Part shown: in pieces, positions 1 through 6,622 of the stretch | How positions within the stretch are numbered: position 1 is the stretch's first letter | How the letters are laid out: the number at the start of each line of letters is the position of its first letter | Source of the DNA: Oscillospiraceae bacterium | Lineage (GTDB): Bacteria > Bacillota_A > Clostridia > Oscillospirales > Oscillospiraceae | DNA: 7,126 nucleotides | Direction: 5' to 3' | NCBI GenBank assembly: GCA_017411665.1 | Contig: JAFQPT010000335.1 | Span: 1 to 7,126, forward strand | Program-made: the position numbers and the translations under genes | Notes under the pieces: model-generated | Seen by the model: the letters and a program-made list of their open reading frames with translations, nothing else | Told to the model about the DNA's origin: nothing | The model's database searches: none

Positions 1-1278
1 GGGAATACAGCCATGGAACAGCAGGTTGCCGTTAAACACCTTGTAAAGTCCGCCCTTGGAATACAGGAACCGGATATGACGCTGCAGCTTTTCACTGTGA
101 CGGAAGGAATCGGTGAGCTGGTCGATGACTGTGCTTTCTTCGGGAGTCAGCTCGTAGGGGTTGTTGGGGTCTACGGTGGGGAAGTCGCAGTCTTCCATAG
201 CGTAGGTCTTGCCGTCGATGGTGATGGTCTTGGTTTCGTAGTTGACCTTGTCCAGCATCAGACGGTCCTGCATACCGAATTCGGGGCGGCGCAGAATCTT
301 CTGGCCTTCCAGTTTGAACAGAATCATGGTGATGGCCTTGTACATACGAGCGGACAGCAGCTTATCCTTTTCGGTATACTGCTCTGCATCGTGGCCGTCC
401 AGCTTGACCTTGAAGCGGTGAACATCGGTGTCCTTGTAAACTTCGTTTGCGAAAATGGACAGGGGACGCAGAGAAATGCCGTAGCCGGTTTCGATTACGT
501 CCAGATTGTTATAGCGGATGGAGTTTGCCAGAACGGTAGCCACCAGAGTGCGGGAGCCGGAGGCAGCGCCCATCCACAGAATGTCATGGTTGCCCCACTG
601 GATATCAACGCTGTGGTAGTTCATCAGAGAGTCCATGACAATGTCTGCACGGGGACCGCGGTCAAAGATATCACCGACGATATGCAGATGGGCAACGGTC
701 ATGCGCTTGATGAGGGCACAAATTGCCTTGATCACATCGGGAGCCTGACCGGTTGCAATGATGGTTTCAATGATGTTCTTGTAGTAATCCTTTTTGTCCT
801 CTTCTTCTTCGCGAATGTGCAGCAGTTCGTCGATGATGTCGGCATAGCTGTCAGTCATGGATTCGCGCACCTTGCTGCGGGTGTACTTGCTGCAGCAGTG
901 ACGGCACAGCTCTACCAGACGGTACATCAGCACGCGGTAATGCCGATCGGCGTCGTGGGTGCCTGCAGCCATTGCCAGCTTTTCAGCAGGGTAATAGATG
1001 AGGAATGCCAGTTCTTCGTGGTCCTCTCTGGTCAGAAGATTGCCGAAGCATTCGTCGATTTTCTTCTTTACTTCGCCGGAGCAGGAGTTGAGAATGTGCT
1101 GGAATGCCTCGTGTTCGCCGTGGATGTCGGAGAGGAAATGCTCAGTGCCTTTGGGGAGATTCAAAATAGCCTGCAGACGGATGATTTCGCTGCCTGCTTC
1201 CTGAACGGTGGGATACTGCTTGGCAAGCAGACGGATATAACGCAGTCGCTCAGGGCTCAGATTGTGTTTGTCGATCAT
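1..1278 (-). CDS. fbp: Class III fructose-1,6-bisphosphatase, N-terminal 426 residues (cut by window edge)
   Basis: Hydrolyses fructose 1,6-bisphosphate to fructose 6-phosphate plus phosphate, the gluconeogenic step opposing phosphofructokinase, in the cytosol. The reading frame is open from ATG at 1278 to base 1, giving 426 codons of a family usually near 640-670 residues, so the C-terminal third is missing. Metallophosphatase motifs appear in order: SDIHGE (residues 50-55, metal ligands D51 and H53), GDIFDRGP (202-209), WGNHD (228-232) and HGCIP (422-426). The segments ILNLPKGTEHF (38-48) and YHSVDIQWGNHD (221-232) are characteristic of the Firmicutes enzyme, whose best known member is Bacillus subtilis Fbp. 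The N-terminus is shorter than the Bacillus protein, but GGAGG at 1288-1292 lies 9 nt before this ATG and supports it. The gene follows trmO by 46 nt with no terminator between, so co-transcription is likely. In Bacillus this enzyme is reported to be controlled by AMP and phosphoenolpyruvate; no such site can be read here. Confidence 0.95.
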   Translation of the reverse strand, partial: MIDKHNLSPERLRYIRLLAKQYPTVQEAGSEIIRLQAILNLPKGTEHFLSDIHGEHEAFQHILNSCSGEVKKKIDECFGNLLTREDHEELAFLIYYPAEKLAMAAGTHDADRHYRVLMYRLVELCRHCCSKYTRSKVRESMTDSYADIIDELLHIREEEEDKKDYYKNIIETIIATGQAPDVIKAICALIKRMTVAHLHIVGDIFDRGPRADIVMDSLMNYHSVDIQWGNHDILWMGAASGSRTLVATVLANSIRYNNLDVIETGYGISLRPLSIFANEVYKDTDVHRFKVKLDGHDAEQYTEKDKLLSARMYKAITMILFKLEGQKILRRPEFGMQDRLMLDKVNYETKTITIDGKTYAMEDCDFPTVDPNNPYELTPEESTVIDQLTDSFRHSEKLQRHIRFLYSKGGLYKVFNGNLLFHGCIP

Positions 1279-1324
1279 GAAAATTGACCTCCGCTTACTT
1301 ATTTTCTTAGTTCTCTTTGTGTTC

Positions 1325-2026
1325 TTATTTCAGCTTTTCTATTTCACATACGGTAATGACATTGTCTCTGACGGTGAATCGTACATCAAACTCCAGAAAG
1401 TTGAAGCCGTAAACACGGTCGGGGTCATCAATATAGGAGGGTCTGGGGTCTTGCGACAGGATGCCGAACAAGCCTTCCCGTTTGTCCTCCGGAATCATTT
1501 GCAGCCAATGCGGGGGGAATACCACTTCCAGTGCATAATCGGTAAATTCATCCGCAAAGCCGCCCTTTGCTTCGGGGTGGGAATCGGTGAAGGGAAGATA
1601 GGGCTTTACGTCGTAAATGGGTGTGCCGTTCATCAGGTCAGCACCGGTTACCACGAGTACGGGACCCAGCTTTTCATCGTATTCGATTCGTTCCAGTTTT
1701 ACGCTGCTCAAGCCCAGACTGTTGGGACGGTAGGGAGAACGGGTTGCAAAGACGCCCATCCGCTTGTTGCCGCCCAGACGGGGAGGCTTCACGGTGGAGG
1801 CCCAGCTGTTGCGCTTGTTTTCCGAAAATCCCCAAATCAGCCACAGGTGCGTATAGCCATCCATGCCGCGGAATGCCACGGGGTCGCGGTAGAGGGGCTC
1901 GAAGACGATTTTGGCCTCCAGACTTGTGACCAATCCGCTCTGGCGGGGACAGCCGAACTTGGTGGGCAGGTCGGTGCGGATATATGCAATGGGGTTGATG
2001 GTATAGCTGTGATTCTGTTTGGACAT
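1325..2026 (-). CDS. trmO: tRNA (N6-threonylcarbamoyladenosine(37)-N6)-methyltransferase TrmO (TsaA/YaeB family)
   Basis: Predicted to transfer a methyl group from SAM to the N6 of t6A at position 37 of some ANN-decoding tRNAs, giving m6t6A and tuning decoding. The 233-residue protein matches the usual length of the full-size family (Escherichia coli TrmO is about 235). Family motifs are clear: PIAYIRT (12-18), PRQSGL (27-32), FRGMDGYTHLWLIW (52-65), GVFATRSPYRPNSLGLS (91-107), a GADLMNGTPIYDVKPYLP stretch (128-145) and QDPRPSY (192-198). This is the single beta-barrel TsaA fold, a SAM-binding class unlike the Rossmann enzymes encoded nearby. The start is ATG at 2026, with GAGGAA (2031-2036) 4 nt upstream. 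The stop lies 46 nt before fbp. A consensus-like promoter sits about 30 nt upstream. The family call is firm; the tRNA substrate is taken from the E. coli enzyme. Confidence 0.93.
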   Translation of the reverse strand: MSKQNHSYTINPIAYIRTDLPTKFGCPRQSGLVTSLEAKIVFEPLYRDPVAFRGMDGYTHLWLIWGFSENKRNSWASTVKPPRLGGNKRMGVFATRSPYRPNSLGLSSVKLERIEYDEKLGPVLVVTGADLMNGTPIYDVKPYLPFTDSHPEAKGGFADEFTDYALEVVFPPHWLQMIPEDKREGLFGILSQDPRPSYIDDPDRVYGFNFLEFDVRFTVRDNVITVCEIEKLK

Positions 2027-2058
2027 ATAATTCCTCGATTCATTCCATACTTAGATAC

Positions 2059-2087
2059 ATTGTACTCTGAAAATCGTATTCATGCAA
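2059..2087 (-). promoter_or_regulatory. Sigma-70-type promoter for trmO-fbp
   Basis: Read on the minus strand, TTGCAT (2082-2087) and TACAAT (2059-2064) are separated by exactly 17 bp. Transcription would start near 2052, leaving a leader of about 25 nt that contains the trmO Shine-Dalgarno. Both boxes are close to consensus and are correctly placed. The assignment is by sequence only. Confidence 0.7.
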
Positions 2088-2147
2088 TGAAAATCATATG
2101 TTTATTTTCTATCGTTCACAATTTGTACGTGATTTTTGCAGGATATG

Positions 2148-2156
2148 TGTTACAAT
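2148..2156 (+). promoter_or_regulatory. Extended -10 promoter for the 572-residue membrane protein gene
   Basis: TGTTACAAT is a TGn-extended -10 box (TACAAT at 2151-2156) about 35 nt before the TTG start. No good -35 box is seen at 16-18 bp spacing (the position holds CGTGAT), which fits the extended -10 class. Transcription would start near 2163. That excludes the in-frame ATG at 2098 as a start, since it would lie outside the transcript. This promoter is divergent from the trmO promoter, with about 60 bp between their upstream elements. Confidence 0.6.
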
Positions 2157-2175
2157 AGCATTATCTATAGAAAAG

Positions 2176-2190
2176 GAAGGAGAACCTTCG
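2176..2190 (+). promoter_or_regulatory. Ribosome binding site with a small overlapping hairpin before a TTG start
   Basis: AAGGAG (2177-2182) lies 8 nt before TTG at 2191, an ideal spacing that sets the start codon. The same bases can pair: GAAGG (2176-2180) with CCTTC (2185-2189) around an AGAA loop. The 5-bp stem covers most of the Shine-Dalgarno and could lower translation. The stem is short and its effect is inference. Confidence 0.5.
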
Positions 2191-3909
2191 TTGAAAATTG
2201 AAAGAAAACCCGTTCGCGGCGTTATTGTCGCAACGATTGTGACAGCGGTTCTTGCGTTTGTGTATTTTTATTTTACACTTCCCGCACTGAACATTCATAA
2301 TCCCGATGCATTCATCTTCACAGCTGCTTTGATCATTATTTGGTGCAGCCTGTATGCCATGTTTTCCCGCTCTCTGAGCTTCCGGAAGAAGAACGAAGCA
2401 CCCGATGAGGATGGCTCCGGTCCCCGTGATTATCTGGATGTGGATGAAAATGGAAATGTGGTTCGTAAAAAGTACAAAAGCAAGCAGATTACCGATTTGG
2501 CTGTGTTCAGCATGAAAGTGCCTATGGCGATGCTGATCGTTCTGGTTGTGATTTTTGCTGTGGGCGTTGTGGCTGGCCTGCCCTTCTTCCGCGCAAAATC
2601 CTACAGCAATCTGCTGGTTCCCGAACCCAGTGACTTTGCTGTGGACGTTACGGAAATTTCCTACAATCAGATTCCCATGCTGGACTCTTCCTCTGCACAA
2701 GTGCTTGCGGACCGTAAGCTGGGCGAACTGAGCGATCTGGTCAGCCAGTTCGAGGTTGATAACTCCACCACGCAGATCAACTTCAATGACCAGCCTGTCC
2801 GTGTCACCTTCTTGAACTACGGTGACGCATTTAAGTGGCTCAACAACTTCATGGACGGTATTCCCGCGTATATCATCATTGACATGACTACTCAGGAAGT
2901 AACTGTGCAGCGTATGGAAAACGGTATTCGTTATTCTCCCAGTGAATATTTCTTCCGTGATATTTACCGTCATCTGCGCTTCCAGTACCCCACCAAGCTG
3001 TTTGGCGCGGTGAACTTTGAAGTCAATGAGGAAGGACATCCCTATTGGGTTGCATCTGTGGTAACCAGAACCATCGGTCTGTTTGGCGGTGAAGACGTCA
3101 TCGGTGCGGTACTGACTGACGCAGTGACCGGTGAAAGCACCTACTATGACATTGCCGATGTACCCACCTGGGTTGACCGCGTATATCCTGCGGAGCTGCT
3201 GACCGAACAATATAACTACCACGGTCTGTACCATAAGGGCTTCCTGAACTCTATCTTCGGTCAGAGTCAGGTTACCGTGACCACCTCCGGCTATAACTAC
3301 ATTGCGCTGAATGATGACGTTTGGATGTACACCGGCATTACCTCCGTCAGTGGCGATGAATCCAATGTAGGCTTCATTCTGGTCAACCAGAGAACCAAGG
3401 AAGCAAAGTATTACGCCATTGCGGGTGCAACGGAAGTTTCCGCAATGCGCTCTGCACAGGGTGCGGTACAGCAGTACGGCTATGAAGCGACTTTCCCCCT
3501 GCTGTTGAATGTGTCCGGTCAGCCTACCTACTTCATGGCTTTGAAGGACGCTTCCCAGCTTGTAAAGCAGTATGCAATGGTTAATGTACAGCAGTACAAC
3601 ATCGTTGCAACCGGCAGCTCTGTTGCGGAATGTGAACGCAACTACATCCAGCTGCTGGACGACAACAACATTGAGGTGGAAACCGAAGAACTGAGCACTG
3701 TCATCGGTACCATTACCGATATTCGTACCGCAGTTCTGGACGGAAATACCCGTTATTTCATCCAGCTCAACAGCGCTGACCACTACTACATGATCAGCAT
3801 TGCAGATGCAAATCTGTGTGCACTGCTGAATGTAGGTGACCGTGTCTCTATCGGTACTATGAGCACCGACGGGGAGCTGCGCAATGCTTACTCCGTGGAA
3901 CGAAATTAA
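2191..3909 (+). CDS. Membrane-anchored protein of unknown function, three N-terminal spans and large extracytoplasmic part (TTG start)
   Basis: I do not recognise the family. Read from TTG at 2191 it has 572 residues. Hydrophobic spans lie at about 10-33, 39-58 and 110-130. The loop between spans 2 and 3 (59-109) is charged and rich in lysine and arginine, so it should be cytoplasmic, which places residues 131-572 outside the membrane. That outer part is rich in beta-strand-like stretches. It holds two similar units, around 305-324 (VIGAVLTD then TGESTYYDIA) and 394-413 (VGFILVNQ then TKEAKYYAIA). Its last 70 residues (about 504-569) have an alternating pattern ending in LLNVGDRVSI that could be a small barrel. 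No catalytic motif, LPxTG signal or lipobox is seen. The start is chosen because AAGGAG is 8 nt upstream, whereas the longer in-frame ATG at 2098 has no ribosome site and precedes the promoter. The gene stands alone between its own promoter and a strong terminator. Coding status is sure; function is unknown. Confidence 0.87.
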   Translation: MKIERKPVRGVIVATIVTAVLAFVYFYFTLPALNIHNPDAFIFTAALIIIWCSLYAMFSRSLSFRKKNEAPDEDGSGPRDYLDVDENGNVVRKKYKSKQITDLAVFSMKVPMAMLIVLVVIFAVGVVAGLPFFRAKSYSNLLVPEPSDFAVDVTEISYNQIPMLDSSSAQVLADRKLGELSDLVSQFEVDNSTTQINFNDQPVRVTFLNYGDAFKWLNNFMDGIPAYIIIDMTTQEVTVQRMENGIRYSPSEYFFRDIYRHLRFQYPTKLFGAVNFEVNEEGHPYWVASVVTRTIGLFGGEDVIGAVLTDAVTGESTYYDIADVPTWVDRVYPAELLTEQYNYHGLYHKGFLNSIFGQSQVTVTTSGYNYIALNDDVWMYTGITSVSGDESNVGFILVNQRTKEAKYYAIAGATEVSAMRSAQGAVQQYGYEATFPLLLNVSGQPTYFMALKDASQLVKQYAMVNVQQYNIVATGSSVAECERNYIQLLDDNNIEVETEELSTVIGTITDIRTAVLDGNTRYFIQLNSADHYYMISIADANLCALLNVGDRVSIGTMSTDGELRNAYSVERN

Positions 3910-3920
3910 ATCAAATTATA

Positions 3921-3956
3921 AAAAACACCGTCATCCGATTGGATGACGGTGTTTTT
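3921..3956. terminator. Bidirectional intrinsic terminator between convergent genes
   Basis: A perfect 16-bp inverted repeat (3921-3936 with 3941-3956) surrounds a GATT loop. Its GC core is CACCGTCATCC, its 5' end is an A tract and its 3' end a T tract. Each strand therefore reads as a GC-rich hairpin followed by a U run. It starts 11 nt after the stop of the plus-strand gene and 2 nt beyond the stop of the minus-strand gene, so it can end both transcription units. Confidence 0.93.
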
Positions 3957-3958
3957 GC

Positions 3959-4966
3959 TTATGTGTTTTTATTTGTGGTGTTCGGTTTTCTTTGTAAATT
4001 CAGTTCCGCAAACCCGCCCACACAGTGCCAGTTTTCAAAGTCACAAATGGGTGCGGTTTCTGCATTGTATGGGAATGCCACCTGCGTTTCCAAAGGATAT
4101 TCCGACAAATAGGAACGGTCGGCGCGGTTTACGGTGTAATAATTGAACCATGCGTTGGAAACAACAATATACGGAGCTCCTGTTGTACCGAATTCTCTGC
4201 TGCGAAACACTGCATAATATACAGTTTCGTTTAAATTTACGGTGCAAAGGGTCTTGTTAAATAGCCGGGTTTCCACAGTGTGCTCACCGATAGAAATGAC
4301 AGCATGCGTACGAAAGTCCGTTGTATTCCGTCCGAAGGAAATGGGGAGGATGTGCAGGAACGAAGTATAACCGGGAATCAGTCGAATTTTTTGCGTAGCG
4401 CTGTGTTGAGCCGGTCTGCTTTTGTATTGCTCGGTCAATACGTCCCAGTCCACCTTTTCTGCAGCCAGACACAGTTCCCGGGGGAACAGTGCATGTGCTT
4501 CCGGATATGCGTTGATGGGGAGCGTGATTTGCGTTTTTCTGTCCAGTGTGTCCGTGTAAAAGAAAGAAGTGGGTGTGATGTTATCGGTAAACTCACGGAC
4601 TGAGACAGAAAATGGTGTGTTCGAGTAAAGAAACTGGTAATTGCTTTTGCCGATGTGGAGCTTCCCGATATAGATGGTTTGATCTTTTCGGACTGTTGCG
4701 GTGATACCGAAGGGATAGTGTGCAACGATTTTTTCATCATCGTATTCCAGATAAAGCGGTAATCTATGGAAGGTCAAAAGCATGATGAAAACGGACAGTG
4801 CGAAGAATATAAGAAATTCAAATGGATACCAGCCGGTGTCGATGGGCTGTTTGAAAATCGCACATAAAAAATGAACATACAGTGGCCCACCGATGGTGAA
4901 AACGCAAAAGATGACAAAACATTCCAGAAGCGTATGACGGCCAAGCAGAATATTCATGCGTTTCAT
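3959..4966 (-). CDS. Two-span membrane protein of unknown function, last gene of the trmN-rsmI operon
   Basis: I do not recognise this 335-residue protein. It has two hydrophobic segments at about 14-38 and 48-66. A soluble part of roughly 270 residues follows, beginning PLYLEYDDEKIVAHYPFG (70-87), a strand-rich pattern that could be a PH-like fold, though this is a weak impression. If the short loop 39-47 is outside, the soluble part is cytoplasmic. No enzyme motif, signal peptide or conserved cysteine pair stands out. ATG at 4966 is chosen because AAGGAG (4976-4981) lies 9 nt upstream; a second ATG three codons later is also possible. Only 16 nt separate it from rsmI, and its Shine-Dalgarno lies in that gap, so it is co-transcribed. 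It ends 2 nt from the shared terminator. Hand counts give 26 G+C of 60 at 4561-4620 against 35 of 60 in rsmI at 5161-5220, so it may be compositionally different or simply less constrained. Confidence 0.82.
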   Translation of the reverse strand: MKRMNILLGRHTLLECFVIFCVFTIGGPLYVHFLCAIFKQPIDTGWYPFEFLIFFALSVFIMLLTFHRLPLYLEYDDEKIVAHYPFGITATVRKDQTIYIGKLHIGKSNYQFLYSNTPFSVSVREFTDNITPTSFFYTDTLDRKTQITLPINAYPEAHALFPRELCLAAEKVDWDVLTEQYKSRPAQHSATQKIRLIPGYTSFLHILPISFGRNTTDFRTHAVISIGEHTVETRLFNKTLCTVNLNETVYYAVFRSREFGTTGAPYIVVSNAWFNYYTVNRADRSYLSEYPLETQVAFPYNAETAPICDFENWHCVGGFAELNLQRKPNTTNKNT

Positions 4967-4982
4967 GCTGCGGAGCTCCTTT

Positions 4983-5813
4983 TTATTTGTTTTCCAGTGC
5001 TAAGCTGTACAGCTCGTTTTTGCCGTAGCCTGTGTCCTTGGCAGCCAGCTTGCAGGCTTCCTTCAGACTCTTGCCCTCGTCACGGTAGCGCTGCACGATT
5101 TCCAGTGCCTGCTCGGGGGTGATTTCCTCTGCTTCCTGCTCGGGGGCACCGCCGACCACCAGTACAAACTCACCCTTGGGGGGCTTTTCGGTGAAGTGGG
5201 CGATGGCACCTGCGATGGTGGTGCGCAGGGTCTCTTCATGGAGCTTGGTGATTTCACGAACAACCGCAATGGGGCGATCGCCGAAATATTCCAGCATGTC
5301 CTCCAGCGTGCGCATGAGCTTGTGGGGGGCTTCATAGAAAATCATGGTACGCATTTCGTTTTGGAGACTTTCCAGATGGGGGATGCGTTCTTTTTTATTG
5401 ACGGACAAAAATCCTTCAAAACACCATCTTGTGGTGGGAAGGCCCGATACGGCAAGTGCGGAGACCACGGCGCTGGGGCCGGGAACAACGAATACGTCGA
5501 TGCCATGCTGCGCGCACATGCGGACGATATCCTCACCGGGGTCGGAGATGGCAGGCATGCCCGCGTCTGTGACCAGAGCGCAGGTTTCGCCGCCCAGAAT
5601 TCGGGAAAGGATCTTTTCGCCGCTCATATTCTTATTATGCTCATAATAGCTGACCAAAGGCTTTTTGATGCCGAAGTGGTTCAGCAGCTTCAAAGAGACA
5701 CGTGTGTCTTCCGCTGCGATAAAGTCTGCCTGCTGCAGCACTTCCACTGCGCGGGGGGAGAAATCTCCCAGATTGCCGATGGGCGTACCTACCAGATACA
5801 GTGCGCCGCTCAT
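4983..5813 (-). CDS. rsmI: 16S rRNA (cytidine(1402)-2'-O)-methyltransferase RsmI
   Basis: Methylates the 2'-O of C1402 in 16S rRNA, in the decoding centre of the small subunit, using SAM; with RsmH it makes m4Cm1402. The 276-residue protein has the tetrapyrrole-methylase-like fold of the family. Motifs in order: LYLVGTPIGNLGD (5-17), AAEDTR (33-38), LVTDAGMPAISDPG (80-93), VVPGPSA (109-115), FYEAPHK (159-165), REITKLHEE (186-194) and GEFVLVV (214-220). A short helical C-terminal domain ends in GKNELYSLALE (264-274). Length is typical. The ATG at 5813 overlaps the trmN stop by 4 bases (ATGA), so translation is probably coupled. The pair trmN-rsmI matches yabB-yabC of Bacillus subtilis, but here no GIY-YIG gene (yazA) lies between them. 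Confidence 0.97.
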   Translation of the reverse strand: MSGALYLVGTPIGNLGDFSPRAVEVLQQADFIAAEDTRVSLKLLNHFGIKKPLVSYYEHNKNMSGEKILSRILGGETCALVTDAGMPAISDPGEDIVRMCAQHGIDVFVVPGPSAVVSALAVSGLPTTRWCFEGFLSVNKKERIPHLESLQNEMRTMIFYEAPHKLMRTLEDMLEYFGDRPIAVVREITKLHEETLRTTIAGAIAHFTEKPPKGEFVLVVGGAPEQEAEEITPEQALEIVQRYRDEGKSLKEACKLAAKDTGYGKNELYSLALENK

Positions 5814-6529
5814 ATAAATTCACCTCTATGGTATATTTTTTTTATTTCTTCTGTGTCAGAACCGTCATCCTTGGCGAGAATCAAAGGGGGCTCAATGCTC
5901 AGACCCGGTTTGCCGCCTCTGCGGGCTTCTACCAGAATCAAATTGGGAGCACTTGCGGCCTTATGGCTGACCAGACGCAGACGCTTGGGCTCCAGACCGT
6001 ACTTGGTCAGCGTACAAAGCAGCTCGCTGAGCCGTTCGGGACGGTGGACAACGGTGAATGCGCCGCCCCATTTGACCAGATATCCCGCAGCCTTGCACAG
6101 GTCGTCCATGCTGCAGGTTCGTTCGTCTCTGGCCGTTGCGCGCTTTTCATCGGGTGCAGTATAGCCGCTTTTGGCGGTGAAGTAAGGGGGATTGGAGATG
6201 ACCAGGTCGAAGCTGCCTGCTTCAAACAGTCTGCGATGCTCTCGCAAATCACCCTCTAAAATGCGTTCGGGAGCAAATCCGTTGGCGGCCATGTTCCGAC
6301 GGCAGACCTCAGCACTTTCCGGCTGAATTTCAATGCCGAAAACCTCTGCACGGGTTGCTTTATAGGCGGTCAGCACGGTCAGCACCCCTGCACCGCAGCC
6401 TAAATCCAGAACACGCTTTGCTCTGGCGGGATTGGTGAAATGAGCCAAAAGCACGGAGTCTGTGCCTAATTTAAAGCCGTATTCCGCTTGATGAAATTTT
6501 GGGCCGCCGGGCCACAGTTCGTCAAACAT
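5810..6529 (-). CDS. TrmN6/YabB-type tRNA adenine-N6 methyltransferase
   Basis: A Rossmann-fold SAM-dependent N6-adenine methyltransferase of 239 residues. The N-terminus has a family block, FHQAEYGFKLGTDSVLLAHF (12-31), typical of the YfiC/YabB group. Next come motif I DLGCGAG (42-48), the acidic loop GIEIQ (65-69), and the catalytic NPPYF (113-117), which marks amino-methyltransferases acting on adenine. The E. coli member (TrmN6/YfiC) makes m6A at position 37 of tRNA1(Val). The substrate in Firmicutes is less certain, so HemK-like protein or other RNA targets cannot be excluded. It is the first gene of the operon. AAGGAG (6536-6541) sits 6 nt before ATG at 6529, and a promoter lies 25 nt further upstream. 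Its stop overlaps the rsmI start by 4 bases. It is divergent from the Clp gene, with 128 bp between the two starts. Confidence 0.9.
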   Translation of the reverse strand: MFDELWPGGPKFHQAEYGFKLGTDSVLLAHFTNPARAKRVLDLGCGAGVLTVLTAYKATRAEVFGIEIQPESAEVCRRNMAANGFAPERILEGDLREHRRLFEAGSFDLVISNPPYFTAKSGYTAPDEKRATARDERTCSMDDLCKAAGYLVKWGGAFTVVHRPERLSELLCTLTKYGLEPKRLRLVSHKAASAPNLILVEARRGGKPGLSIEPPLILAKDDGSDTEEIKKIYHRGEFI

Positions 6530-6553
6530 AGCTGTCTCCTTGATGAATTGAGT

Positions 6554-6582
6554 ATTTTACATTTTATCACAGCCGACAGCAA
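6554..6582 (-). promoter_or_regulatory. Sigma-70-type promoter of the trmN-rsmI operon
   Basis: On the minus strand TTGCTG (6577-6582) and TAAAAT (6554-6559) are 17 bp apart. Transcription would begin near 6547, leaving an untranslated leader of about 18 nt with the AAGGAG site. A second TAAAAT a little upstream has no suitable -35 box. Confidence 0.65.
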
Positions 6583-6622
6583 ATTACCACGGTGAAGACA
6601 GTATTCGCCGATTTTATTTTTG

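Noticed and set aside
13..1287. 424-codon plus-strand open frame opposite fbp
   Set aside because: It is codon-registered antisense of an unmistakable class III FBPase, has no ribosome site, and its protein has a shadow-like composition.
1279..1324. Separate promoter or terminator between trmO and fbp
   Set aside because: The 46 nt are purine-rich on the coding strand, with no hairpin and no paired -35/-10 boxes.
1262..2158. 298-codon plus-strand open frame opposite trmO
   Set aside because: TrmO motifs on the other strand are clear, and the plus frame runs through the trmO promoter region without its own signals.
2161..3783. 540-codon minus-strand open frame opposite the membrane protein
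   Set aside because: It is in antisense register with the 572-residue gene, which has the promoter, ribosome site and membrane spans. The antisense product is rich in histidine and asparagine with no recognisable domain.
5196..6164. 322-codon plus-strand open frame across rsmI and trmN
   Set aside because: It spans two well-identified minus-strand genes and their overlap; it is a shadow.
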